Source: Gnetum montanum (taxonomy: Eukaryota > Streptophyta > Gnetopsida > Gnetales > Gnetaceae). Taken from it: a DNA stretch of 64,000 nucleotides. Positions 9,790 to 21,699 of this stretch are shown here, piece after piece (the stretch's first letter is position 1; every line of letters starts with the position of its first letter). A model generated the notes under the pieces. The model did not search any database. It was not told the origin of the DNA and saw only the letters and a program-made list of their open reading frames with translations. The translations under genes were made by a program, and so were the position numbers. The stretch is from positions 343,754 to 407,753 of the forward strand of contig MNCI01018161.1 in assembly GCA_015680685.1 (NCBI GenBank). Direction: 5' to 3'.

Positions 9790-12700
9790 TATTAATATTA
9801 ATTTTTTATATATATTCATAATTAACTTTTCTTAGCATATGATAAATTATTATTACTCATTTTTACCATTATGCATGATTAATAATTTTCACAAATCCTA
9901 TTATACTCTAACTATGTGAATGAGTTGTGGCAGGCTCTCATGAAGGCTATGGTATGGCAATGATGGCTATGATGGCATCACATATAATTTTAATTTTACT
10001 TTGGTTATTTCTTAGATTAAGGGGAAGAAAGTTAGATAAGTTACATGGTTCTTAGAGGTATATGGGAGAGGGTAGCTAGGTCACATGGGTTGGGGGTAGA
10101 TGGAGTAAGGAAAAAGCCTTAAGTACCACCCACTTCCTTAATTCAATTCTAGGTCTCTTACCTCTTGGGTTGGAGAAGTGTGAGGAGCTTACTAGTCTAG
10201 GAAGCATGTGGGAAGACTCAAGTAGCAAAAGCTAGCAACATCTAGGTGAGTAATCTTTGCTCCCTTTTCATGGTTATTTCAGTTCACTAGGTTTTACATA
10301 AATCAAGGTTGGGTTTTATTTTAATTAGTGTAAAATCTTGTAAATCTAGCATATTTTTGGATAGGTATTACTTCCATGTTCTAAATTTTAATTTTCATTG
10401 CCAAATGTTTTTATTTTTCCTAATTTATAGTAATTCCTATAAACTTTACCTTTTGAGGGTTTAGGATGATTTGAATAGGTCTCAATAAATTATCCATATC
10501 TCTTCTTGTATTTTGAATCTAGTTGTAATCTATCTATTTTTGGATTTATTAAGAAATTATCCACAACTTTCATATGGGAATCAAATTTTAATTCATTGCA
10601 TATGAGGTGCTACAAATTTTTTTTATAATGTTTTCCAAAACCACAACAATTTCAATAGGGTCTAGAGTTAAGGATATATCTCTAGTTTTATTGCATTTAT
10701 AATTCTAAAATTTTACTATTATACTTACAACATATATACCATCCAAATCCAAGTGGAAGCACTAGAATATAGCTTGTGTGGTTAGAATTATGATTCCATA
10801 TTTGGGGGTTTTCTAAATTTGTCTAAATATAAGTAGAAAACTTACATACTATTAATATCTCCACATCTATAGCTTAGTTTATTTTGAAATTTGTATAAGA
10901 CTTAGATGTATATGTTATGTTTCTAGAACAAATTAAAAAAATGATCATTTAATAGAGTTATATGATATTTACTCTTAGTATCTCATTCTATCTCTATTTT
11001 TTATTATCTATAATGTTGGACTCATATCTATTGCTATGAATCTATAATTTTTTAAATATTTTTCTAGTAACTAAGTATGAATATTATCTTTCATTTGAAC
11101 TAATAATTAATGAAAAAAATTCATAGGGATGTGTGAGTTATGGGAGTTTTATTTATGACTATTTAGTTTTCCTATTATCTTATTTGAGATGTTGAATTCT
11201 AGTGAAGTTATTAGGATATGTGTATCATTTTATAATTTTGATCATTGGAATTGCTATAAATATTTTGAATTTATTGTTGAATATTATCCATTGAAAATTA
11301 TTGAAGGGATATGACTTTTAATTAATTGTGAATATTTGAACATTTAGAACTAGTATTTTATTGAGTTTGGTATTGTGATTAGGTGTTGAAATCTTAAAGG
11401 ATTTATTGAATTGGATTTTGTTGGATTCTTGGACCATTAGATCTATTGGAACATGCTAGATTGTTGATCCTAGAATTGTTGCAAACATGTCAAATTTTGG
11501 GATTTTGAATAACATGTTGGATTGATGGTCCTTTTGTCGGCTTATGTATGTTGAGTCCCTCCACCATCAATGTCAATTTTCCATATTTTGATGATTGTGA
11601 GATGGCTGGATGATGTCATGGTTTGATTGTTTTTGGTGTGCTTGAATGATAATTCTAGCATTGAGTCTGTGGCTAGTTCGAGATGAGGCTTCCTAGAGAT
11701 GATTTTTTGATTGACCCCCACTATCATTACATCAATGTCTCTCTTATTGTAGGCCCCATCTAGCAAGAGAGGGTGATCCATGGCTCATTGCTCTTATTTG
11801 ATGTCTCTAGAAGTCTAGAGGTGGATATTTGCAAGGACACTTCTAGCACCTATATATTTGGGATCCTTGATGGGGAATCCATAGGGACCACCTTGGTTCA
11901 AATCTTGGTGGGGATCAATAGGGACCACCTTGATTCATTAAGATAAATAATAAATCCATACACATGGTAATTTGATATTTTGTTGGAAACTTTGATTTGG
12001 AAATTTGAAAGTATTCATGATAACTTAATACACATTAACATTGAGTGCATTGTGTGCTAGCCTCCTTGTTTACTCAGTTGATGGGTGGATTGGATGGTTG
12101 ATGGTTTTGGAGCATTATGATGGTCAAATGAATTGATCCCATTCTTGATGGATGTTTGTGTTGGTTGTGTGTTTGGATATTCTTTGCATTAATAGATGTA
12201 TGGCATTGGATTTTTTGCATGTTTACGATGGATAATCTTGGATGTTATAGTGGTTGTATGTTTGGATATGCTTTGCCTTGATTGTTTTATAGGCTTCCAT
12301 GCTTTGTAAATGAGACTTGTCCTTGATTCATTTGAAAGATGGTGCCAAGGTTACTCACTCAATGGTAGTTGATATTTTTTGTTTATTATATAGGTACTTC
12401 GAGCTAGAAAGAGCATGCAGTACATGTGGTATCCAAAAGATGCTCATGATATAAGATGAAATTATATGTTATTCATAAGTATATGTATATTACTTTGATT
12501 CACATGTTAATCTTTTATAGTATACATGTATAGATTATGAATTATGTAATAACAATGAGAACTTATCATATTTCTTTATGTAACATGTTTCAAATGAAAT
12601 CATTATGGAATCTATGATGTCAATGATATAAGATTTTTTATAGTGACTGGTTATAATTTAACTCTTTAATACTTGTATATATATTCATCTTAATATTAAA

Positions 12701-12862
12701 ATATATAATTTGTTCTTATTATCTTGTCATTTAATCTCTTCTTCCTCTTGGACATGGCTTAACCATACTTCCTTTTGTTGTATTAGAATGAATCGATCTC
12801 ATTACTCTATCATGACCAACCTTTGTTGTCTATTCTTTTCCAATGTGATGCTCTTCATCCTA
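9790..12862. other. AT-rich decayed LTR-like DNA without a gene
   Basis: No pol, gag or host motif on either strand. Sub-stretches look like chromovirus LTR leader sequence (for example the TTGGATTGTTGATCC-type repeats around 11,400-11,520 and the donor-like AGGTGAGTAATC near 10,243). No partner copy or target duplication was found. The minus-strand frame at 11,542-11,781 and the plus-strand frame at 12,710-12,901 have no recognisable motif. Confidence 0.4.
11872..11937. repeat. Two-copy direct repeat of about 29 bp
   Basis: GGGGATC...TAGGGACCACCTTG.TTCA occurs at 11,872-11,900 and 11,910-11,937 with a few differences. Confidence 0.7.
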
Positions 12863-12900
12863 AGGGTAGAAAGGAGGGTGTTACACATGCCCTCATACTA
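12863..12900 (+). mobile_element. Probable polypurine tract and LTR edge
   Basis: AGGGTAGAAAGGAGGG is followed directly by TGTTACACATGCCC at 12,879, the usual form of a plant gypsy/chromovirus 3' LTR start. No internal coding region of that element is recognisable upstream and the far end of the LTR is not seen. Confidence 0.35.
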
Positions 12901-13379
12901 AGGAATCCATATTCATCAAGGATGATTAATGATCATAGACATTAAAACATACCATAATAGAACATAGTAATTGACCATGATGATGTTAGTGAGATTGTTG
13001 ATGATAAGAGTAGAGGAATGAAAGAGAGAAAAATGGTAATAAAGTCTCACATCCTAGTCACATGAGTTATTTATGGAGCATGTGATTAAGATGATTAGAT
13101 ACTATCCCATCCTCATTTAAAACTAAATCCATCCATATTCAATGACTTTATAGAGGAGCTCCACCCACACTAATGAAGTAGAACCTAATACCAAGCCTCA
13201 CAAATCCAAAAATAAGGAATTTACATCACCATCTCAGGTCTCTACTTAGCTAAGAAGGTCTAAATCTATTGGTAGTTAGGTGAAATGCTCTCTAAAGAAG
13301 CTACTACATCCCATGCTATTTGATGGATTAGTAGGACCCTATCTTACCTTTGTAAGAGAATAAACATAATTGGGGTATC

Positions 13380-13670
13380 TCTCCCTCCTAAAAAGTATAA
13401 ATTTGAAGAGATTACCACTCCTCCCATTTCAGATAGTTACAAGGATTATCCAAACCCATTGAGACATTCAACAATAGATAGGCCATCCCAAGCCTATGAT
13501 TCAAAAAATGCATCCAATTCAGAGGAGCTTGATGCACCACCAACACATGTCTAGGGGGCACATATTGTTCCCATGTAGCTTCGACCCAGTTCCCATCATC
13601 AAGATGATGCTCTAAGGTCATTTAAGAAACAAGCCATGGAGGGAATATTTGAAACCTCTTCCCAGTGATG
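13380..13670 (+). pseudogene. Decayed Pro/Ser-rich reading frame, unknown
   Basis: From about 13,380 a plus-strand frame reads VSLPPKKYKFEEITTPP, PSQAYDSKNASNSEELDAPP, then has TAG and further stops. The composition is coding-like, rich in Pro, Ser, Asp and Lys. It lies about 600 bp before the first of two purine tracts that precede an LTR-like sequence. That is the place where Sirevirus-type Ty1/copia elements carry a third, env-like ORF, but no diagnostic motif is visible and this identity is only a suggestion. Confidence 0.35.
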
Positions 13671-13980
13671 ACTCACTAATCCTATCACCTATTAGAGAAA
13701 TGGTGCTTCCTCATCCTCTCATCAGGCTCATCCCAACAAGATCCACCCACTTCATCTTGATTTCAACTGAACCTTCATCCACAAAGGACTCCAATTTAGA
13801 TACCTTATTGAAAAAATGACACCAAGAAACATGTCTTTAGTAATAATACTAGCAGTGATGATGATGAGTAGAAGACCTAAAGATCTTCTTATGCTACAAC
13901 TACTTCTAATGAGAACTCAAATGGTGCCACTAACATTAGTGATTAGAGTGCTTGGCTAGTCCCTCCTTTTGGGTGACATC

Positions 13981-15235
13981 CAAAAAGGGGAAGAATTTTT
14001 TAACTATATATTTGTACATTATCAAGTGAAAATTTTTATGATGTTTATGATTATTGTAACCTTATATATTTATCTATTATGCTATATAGATAGGTTGTCC
14101 TTTGGATAGTTTTTGAAAATCTCTTACCTCAAATTTATTAGCTTGAGTTCTTATATTTTACCTTCATAATACCCTTTGGCTACCATTAAAATTTATATGT
14201 CTTAAGTCTTTTTATTTTTTATGATTATTTTTGTATTTATTCCCCATTTTCTTAAGTTTTGGACATCACCAAAAAGGGGGAGAATATTGACCTTTTGGTA
14301 TGTCAAAACCTTAAGGAAAATGAAGAACATAGAATGTTTGTTCTTAATGATGTGTTTGTAGGACATGAACAAGAACTTCACATGAGAACTAAGGACTCAA
14401 GGAAAACAAGATCTACAATGAGATAGCAAAGTGAAGACTTTGTGGACCAAGATACGACCATGGATAAGCATGGATGAAAATGAAGGCTACACATCAAAGG
14501 AAGATGCTTCAAAGACTATCAAGAAGGCAAATTGACAAGAGAAAGCCATAGAGGATAGAGACCAAAGGATGAGGAGCCATCTCCTAGAAATAATAGACAT
14601 TTCCATCTCAGATTAGACATCTCCCTAGAGAAATCCCATAAAAGATGTCACATTTTCAATGAGACATCTCTCCTGAATTAAGGCCAATTTTAAATAGATG
14701 TCCCAACCTTGAAGGAGACGTCTACACTAGAGGTTTGGTAGCCATTGCATGAATTTTGAGGAGTTTTCAAAAACTTCAAGGCTATAAGAAGATATCAAAA
14801 TCTTGAAAATTATGTAGGAACTTTTCACATCAAATCAATAATTATCTTGTCTATGCTATTGCATTCTTGTTCTTCATTGTAACATCATTTGCTTGGTTTT
14901 ATGCTATATTGAGATTCAACAACAAGGACTTGTAAATTTAGTTACATTCTTTCCTTATGTCATTTTATTTTTCTTGTAGCCTTGCAAGGTTGATGTGCTT
15001 CTTGCAAGAAAGCATACACATTGAGCTTGTTGGGACTTTGTGGGATTGAGTGGTTTTACAATGTCAAAACACTTCAGAGTAGAGCTCAATTTTGTAAATG
15101 TTGTGAGATCCTTGAAATTACATTTTGAGCTTATTTAGAACTTGTGGGAATGAGTCCCACCCACCCACCCCCCCTCTGCAAATCTAAGTTCTTGATCCAT
15201 AGTTCCTAGTTAAGTTAGCATAGCTCAAGATATAA
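13981..15235 (+). mobile_element. Double polypurine tract and probable 3' LTR, possibly Sirevirus-type
   Basis: Two near-identical purine tracts lie 290 bp apart: GACATCCAAAAAGGGGAAGA (to 13,992) and GACATCACCAAAAAGGGGGA (to 14,281). The second is followed by TGACCTTTTGG at 14,288. Repeated tracts of this form just before the 3' LTR are characteristic of Sirevirus-lineage copia elements. The sequence to about 15,235 has no coding potential, contains CTTGTAGCCTTGCAAGG-type LTR sequence and a C run near 15,170. The right border is not defined. Confidence 0.4.
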
Positions 15236-15239
15236 GCAT

Positions 15240-17590
15240 AAGAACTTTTAGATAAAGATATTATTTAATCTAGTCTTTCTCCTTATGGCATACTAGTATT
15301 ATTTTTGAAAAAGAAAGATGGGAATTTAAGGCTATGCATTGATTACAAATGATTGAACCAACTTACTGTTAAGAATAAAATATCCTCTACCTAGTATACA
15401 TGATTTATTTGATCAGTTGAGGGATGCAAATATATTTTTCAAAATGTATTTAAATTCCAAATATCATAAAGTTAGGATTAAATAAGAATATTTTTAAAAG
15501 ACTATGTTTAGAATAAGATATGAGTACTATGAATTTTTTGTACTATCATTTGGGTTAACAAATGCTTTTGTAGTATATATACATTTGATGAATAGTGTAT
15601 TAAGGCTTTAACTAGATAAATTTGTAATAGTGTTCATTGATGATATTTTGGTATATTCTAGAAGTAATATGAAACATGTAGAACATTTGATAAAAGTATT
15701 AAAACTGCTAAGAGAAAAATAATTATATGGTAAATGCTATAAGTGCTCATTTTTGGCAAAAAGAAGTATAATGTCTTGATCACATAGTATCAAAATAAAA
15801 GATAATGGTTGACCAAGTAATTTGGAATTAGCTAACACCTAGTGCTATAATAGAAGTAATGAATTTCTTAAGATTAGATTATTACTATTGAAGGTTTGTT
15901 AAATATTTTTCTAGAATTGCATCTCCTTTACCCAAGTTATTAAGAAAGGAGTAGTCATTTCACTGAATAGAAAAGTGTGAGTAATCATTTTCATAATTAA
16001 AGAAATGACTCACATCAGCTCCTATTTTAGTATCATCAATCCCAAATAAACCATTAGATATATATACCAATGCTTCAAATGAAGGATTAGGATACGTCCT
16101 CATGAAAGAAGGACATGTTATTGTCTATGCTTCTTGATAATTAAAGAACCATGAAGTTAAATATTCTATGCATGATATGGAGTTCCTAGCTATTATTTTT
16201 CTACTAAAGATATCAAGACATTATTTGTTTGGGAAGAAATTAACTTTATAGATAAATCATAAGAGTTTTAATATCTTTTGATCCAACCACAATTAAATGT
16301 TTAATAAAGAAGATAGATTGAACTACTTATAGACTTTATTTTAATATTAATTATCATCCTAAAAAAGCAAGTGCAGCAATGGATGTACTTATCAAAAAGA
16401 CTAGAGAGATAAATAGCTTGGTCATGCAATTTAGTTTAGTGGATGAGATTACTAAAGAATAAAAGTTTGATGCTTGGTGCTAAGAAAAGCTTCAAATTTA
16501 AATTTAAATTTCTTTCTAATTATTTAAAAAAATGATAAATGATGAGTTAACATTTAAACACAAGTTATATGTACCCAAAGTGATAAGATAGAAACAATTG
16601 GAAGAGGATCATCCTAGCAAATATCAAATGTATCCTAAAAGTGATAAAATATTTGAGATCTTGAGAAGGTAATATTATTGACATATGATAAATTAAGAGA
16701 TAGCTGAATATATTTCAAAATGCTTAATTTGTCAATACGTAAAAGTTGAACATCAAAAACCAAATGGACTACTTCATGTTCATTACATACCTTAATGGAA
16801 GTGGAAGTTTATTAGCATGAACTTCATTTTTGAATCACCAAAGACAAGAAAGAAACATGATGTTATATTGATAGTGGTGGATATGCTAACAAAATATTCT
16901 TATTTTCTTGCTACTTGCTCCAACGCAATAGCTAAGGACATTACTAATTTATTAAGAAAATTGTTAGCTTACATAGGATTCTAATTAAGATAATATCTAA
17001 CAAGGATCCTACGTTTATCTCAAGACTTTGACAAGTGTTTTAAGAATACTAGGATACTAAATTACATATAAGTTCTACCTGTTATTCTCAAATTGATAGG
17101 CAGATAGAGTGAGTAAATCAAGTCTTATAAGACATGATTTAGGATTGTACACTTCAATATGAGGATTGGGATGAACTATATTCTTTAGTAGAATTTGCAT
17201 ATAATAATAGTTACTGAGCAAGTATCAAAGCTACTCCTTATGAGATACTTTATGGTAGGACATGTTAATCATCTATTCATTAGAATACTATGGAAGATAG
17301 AATGCAATTAAGTACAAACTTTATTGATCAAATCACAGAGTAGATTTTCATAGTTGAAAGATATAATAAGGGTTATTAGGATAGATACACTAAGTATGCT
17401 AACTTCAAAAGAATACCTCTTAAATTTCAAGTTGGTGATTATATCTTCTTGAAAGTATCTCTGATGAAATAATTGATGAGCTTTGGATAGGAAAGCAAGT
17501 TAGCTCTAAGATATGTAGGTTTCTATGAAATAGTCAATAAAATTGGAAAGTAGCATAATAATTGGAAAAGTTTAGGAGGAATTCATGATG
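15240..17590 (+). pseudogene. Chromovirus-type Ty3/gypsy element B, decayed pol (RT, RNase H, integrase)
   Basis: RT reads LFLKKKDGNLRLCIDYK, then after a one-base shift [13 protein letters not shown], with the catalytic FIDD intact at 15,633-15,644. RNase H-like sequence follows. The integrase has KCLICQYVKVEHQKP (about 16,720) and a core in which the first two catalytic Asp codons now read Asn: MNFI near 16,820 and SNKDP near 17,000. The Glu is kept before a stop (QIE*VNQ). The integrase C-terminus (FQVGDYIFLKVS) runs to about 17,560. The order and the motifs CIDYK..N and VGD..FLKVSP are those of plant chromoviruses. The gene is cut at 17,590 by element C and resumes at 27,597. No gag or 5' LTR is recognisable upstream. 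It is clearly dead. Confidence 0.9.
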
Positions 17591-17595
17591 TATTC

Positions 17596-18498
17596 TGATG
17601 AATGGGAAGGTACCACTACGCTCAACCATATGAATACAAGTGTTTCACCCATGATCCAGTTGAATTCTAATGACTAATTGCCTATGCATCTTTGTGGAAC
17701 AAGGACAGGTTGGTTGATCATTATCTTCCCAAACATACTTGTATGTCATGATTGTATGGTTAAGTAAGCTTGAGGCATATGATTTTTATATCTTTTACAT
17801 TTTTATGTCTTGTGCTAATAAGGGAGAAGCGAGATAACTAAGTGACTAATTTATCTTAACTACTCATTAACTAAGTTCTAACTAATCCTAATACCAGCAT
17901 CCATTCTCACTTGCCATACACATCCTGAACTAGTGCAAGACTACTGGGATTACCAAACGCTAATCGTTACTAGGTTACCAAGTGTTACATGTAGGCTCGA
18001 AGTGATCGTACGAGTGTAATTTAACAATTTTCTTAATTGATCAAAATGAGTGTAATTTAACATAAATGTAAAGTGTATAAAATAAAATAAATGCATAAGA
18101 AAATAAAATAAAATAAATACGTAAGAAAACAAATCTCAAGTGCTGCAAGGATGAATCAAAGAGCTCGTCTTTATTGCTATACACAAGGTGTGCTTAGGTA
18201 CACAATGCTCAAATAAAGATCTGTCCACACTTAAAACTCCTACTGTGGGAACTTGGAAAATACTCTAACTTTCCAATAGACTAGAAGAGTTTCTCTACTT
18301 GACTGCTAAAATACTTCCTCCCAATTGTGCACCTGGGCACTATATTTATAGGCGTAGGAGCAACTATTCTAATAATTAGAGTAACGATTCTAATAATTAG
18401 AATAAATCACTAGAGTAATTACTCTAATAATTAGAATAAGCCACTAGAGTAACTACTCTAATAATTAGAATAAACCACTAGAGTAACCACTCTCATCA
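17596..18498 (-). repeat. 3' LTR of element C
   Basis: 903 bp, TGATGAATGG... to ...CTCTCATCA on the plus strand. It aligns along its length with 26,722-27,591. On the minus strand a TATAAATA lies near 18,346, preceded by the TCTAATAATTAGA palindrome array (18,361-18,493). Confidence 0.93.
18361..18493 (-). repeat. Palindrome array (TCTAATAATTAGA) in the U3 of the element C 3' LTR
   Basis: Four copies of the odd palindrome TCTAATAATTAGA within a roughly 33-bp unit that also contains CACTAGAGTAA. The matching array in the other LTR (27,488-27,585) has three copies. It lies just upstream of the TATA box, the place of enhancer repeats in LTRs. Confidence 0.85.
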
Positions 18499-19250
18499 TA
18501 CCCCCACAACTAAATGAAAGCTCATCCTTGAGTTTCTTACAAAATATTGGGAAGGTATGAAATTATTGACTAATTGAAAACTAACAGTGGAATGGGATGA
18601 CAGACTCAATGTGCCCAGTGATAGATCAATAAGGATATTACAACATTGTGGTGAACACTCATACATAAATGACATCCAAGCCCTTATTTGGCAGCTTATA
18701 GAGAAAGAGAGAGAAAGAAAATGAAGTGTGTTGCCACCAATGCTAAGATTGCACCTTCTGTTGTGTATCCATAAGCATGTCACTAGACTTGCTCCTTTCG
18801 TATATGCTCTAGTTCCAATCCATCCTGAGTGCTTCCTCCAAGCCTAGTCCATTATTTGTATGATTTCCATCTGCACACACAACATAGTCAAAAATGAGCA
18901 AGGATAGATAAACCACAATGCAATTGATACCTTGCCTCGATATGAAGTGCATTGGCTGAGTTGTGGTTATGGCAAAAACTAGTCAGAGATTTATCGTAGG
19001 TGACTATCCAAGGTGTAGGGGTTAGGTGAATAGTAAAATGGAGAAAATTGAAAAATTTGTGCCAGGGCCCCCATGACTAAGAGTAAACCTTTGGTAGCTA
19101 TAAGATGGAAAAATATGAGGAACAAGAAAGATGGGAAAAATAACAATGGCAACGCCAATAAAATGGATGTCATGGATGGGGGTGAAACAAGAAATTATTG
19201 ATTGTAGTAAATGTTTAAGAAAAAGAAGTTAATAATTGCACCAAAAAAGG
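18496..19250 (-). pseudogene. Hydrophobic post-pol (env-position) frame of element C, decayed
   Basis: No catalytic motif. The frame contains SPPSMTSILLALPLLFFPSF, a clear membrane-type segment, then GLLLVMGALAQIF and NPYTLDSHLR before a stop. The same frame, after further stops, reopens at 18,783 and runs to SRMSFHLVVGV, ending with the TGA that is the first codon of the LTR at 18,498. Element D has the equivalent frame at 44,478 with no indel across the shared 190 bases (SSPSMPSILLVLLLLFFPSF, GLLLVMGALA). This is where Athila elements have been described to carry an env-like ORF. Whether it is a real membrane protein is inference. Confidence 0.5.
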
Positions 19251-20329
19251 AATGCTAGTGGGTCCTCCCCAAAGCAGGCTCATGCCTTTTATGCCCTACC
19301 AAACCCACAAATCAAAGAGTTCGTAGGCTTTAGGAATGTCATTTGGAAGTAAGAGTTAAAAACTTACCCACAAGAATTCACCAAAGAAAAATAATGCATC
19401 AACCCAGAATGAACTAATGATAAAATTGATAATAAGGTGGAAAATGGGAAGAAATATGGAAAGGGGAGAATGGAATGGAATCCCAAGAACAAGGTTGTGT
19501 AAAGCCCCTTGTGTATTTCATGGTTAAGATAACTGAGTAGAACTCATTCCAAATCTAAACTTAAACCAACCACATTCAATGATCTCACATTAATACACTT
19601 GGCCAATCCATCCTCTTGAAGCAACAAGAATGCTTCCACAAAGAGTCACCGTCATTCCAAGGAAAGCGAGATGCAGAAGCAGGAAGTGAGAAAGGACCTT
19701 AGTTAGAGGGAACCTTCAGGCATGGGTAACATGTCTTTCCAATTCCATAACCAATGCTTGTAGCCCATATTTCTTTATTATGTCTAAGGGGTATGCTTTG
19801 AATTTTCACACCTTTTTTTTTGTTTTTTTTATTACTTAGCTTCCTGATTTTTGAACAATGTCAAAATGATGGAAAACCCAAGAAAAAGCATCCAAGCACC
19901 CAAGAGAATGGCCAGCACAAATGCATCAAATTCCCTTGAAGTCACACCATTTTCATCCTTTGAGTCTTTTCTTGGTTTGAAAAGTACCCAGCCACCAATT
20001 CATTAAAAGTTTACTTAGAAAAAAAGGGATTATATAGTTTCAAGCAAAAGGAGACCATAGAGTTGTATGGATGAGTTGACGTTGTGGACTCATTGCCTAT
20101 TTTACCAAAAGAACCATACCTTAATATCAGCATCATAATTCAAAGGTAAAAAACAAACATTAGCAATCAATATGATATAATTCAATCCACCATCACGACC
20201 ACTTATTAGATGATGAATAAAAGTAAATCAAGCAAACAAAGAAACAATAAAAACATAAATGATTATGTAAAACAAAAATAAGAAAAGTTGAAAGAATGTG
20301 TAAAATAAAAATTCAAAAAGAACTGAGGG

Positions 20330-21600
20330 CCTAGAACAGTTAGCATAAGTGGCCATCTTTCCCATGACTAAGTTGGAGGGAGGAGATCCAAAATAGTGAG
20401 TAGGATTGTCCATCAAGAGAGGTAGCATGTGTATTGGTTGTCCTAAGCTCCTAGAAAGGTTTGGTTTGTTGCACATGGACCAAAAATTTCTTATCTGGGC
20501 TCTTAGGTTTGTATATTGTCATGGCCCCTAAAGGAAAAGTTGCATAAATAATATAAGGTCCTTCCCACAATTTTTGAAATTTAGTACATTTTGCCACATG
20601 TGTGGGATTCCAATAAAGAACCTTATCTCCTGGTTGATATTTAACTTTCCTAATCTTTAGGTCATGATGTTTTTTATTGAATGCCTTATGCAATTTGTTA
20701 GATCATAGTGTAGCTAATCGATTTTCATCTAGAAAATTAAGGGTTACTAACCATTGTTTCTATGCTAGGTCAAGGTCAAGGTTGAGGTCACATGCTATGG
20801 ATAATGTACAAAGCTCAGTTTGAATGAAAAGCATTGGTAATTTACCGTATACTAACTCATAGGGAGAGTAGCCTGTAGGGAGTTTCCATGTGGAGCAATA
20901 TGCCCAAAGAGCATTGTTTAGTTTATTGCTCTAGTCTCACCTAAACTTGCTAATAGTTCTTGTCAATATCTTCATAATCTCCCTATTGGTGACTTCTACT
21001 TGATCATTCACTTGGGGGTGGTATGGTATTGTTAGTTTGTGTTCAACCCCTAAGCGTTGCATTAATTTTTGAAAAGTTGCACCTATGAAGTGTGTACCAT
21101 TATTTGAAATAAGTGCACGCAGCACACCAAACCTATTTATGATTTGTTGTTGAACAAATTATGCAGCTATAGATGATGTACAATACTTAACATTAGCTAC
21201 TTCTACCCATGTTGTTAGGTTATCAATAGCAACAATAATATAAGCTTTTCCATTGGACATTGGTGTAATCAACCCCATAAAATCAATTTCCAAAATGTCA
21301 AAGGATTCTAATGGTTGAATCCATTGTTGTGGATCCTCCATTTTAGTAGTCATTCCCCCATCATGTTGACAGTGCTCACAAGATTGAATGAAATGATGGG
21401 CATCCTGAAATAATGTAGGCCAATAATATCCTGCAAATAGGATCTTGATGGTCGTTCGTCTCCTAGCATAATGACCCCCACAAGGATCCTCATGAGCATC
21501 TTGGAGAACTCGTAGTTGATCTATATCGGGAACACACCATTGAACCAAGCCATTAGAACATACTTTGTAAACTTGCCCATTGATCTCCATAAAGTACTTG
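20330..21600 (-). pseudogene. Integrase of element C, decayed
   Basis: Integrase would insert the element DNA into the host chromosome. The zinc-binding domain is visible: DAHEDPCGGHY then CEHCQ. The core has IDFMG with its first Asp kept; the second site reads ISNNGTHF (near 21,100), an Asn where the family has Asp; the third, QVEVTNRE, keeps Glu. The C-terminal part (20,693-20,451) has RKVKYQPGDKVLYWNP and KFQKLWEGPY. Element D has the same parts in one order at 42,060-43,290. A stop separates the zinc-binding part from the catalytic core region at about 21,127-21,159. The lost Asp makes it inactive. Confidence 0.9.
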
Positions 21601-21699
21601 GCTCGGTGAAGAAATTGTTGTTTTTTCTTAAGGTTTACCTCTTGTGGTGTTTGTTGGGTGAGGAGATAGGTAAGAATGCTATGTACTATTTTGTCTCCA

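Noticed and set aside
8990-12860. 5' LTR of chromovirus B
   Set aside because: I looked for the start TGTCATAACTTAAAATTTTG seen at 27,867 and did not find a convincing second copy; the region only resembles LTR DNA in general.
20228-20476. Separate gene after element C integrase (matched at 43,271-43,504 in D)
   Set aside because: The similarity between C and D is DNA-level homology across the pol terminus; the frame overlaps the integrase end out of phase and has no start context.
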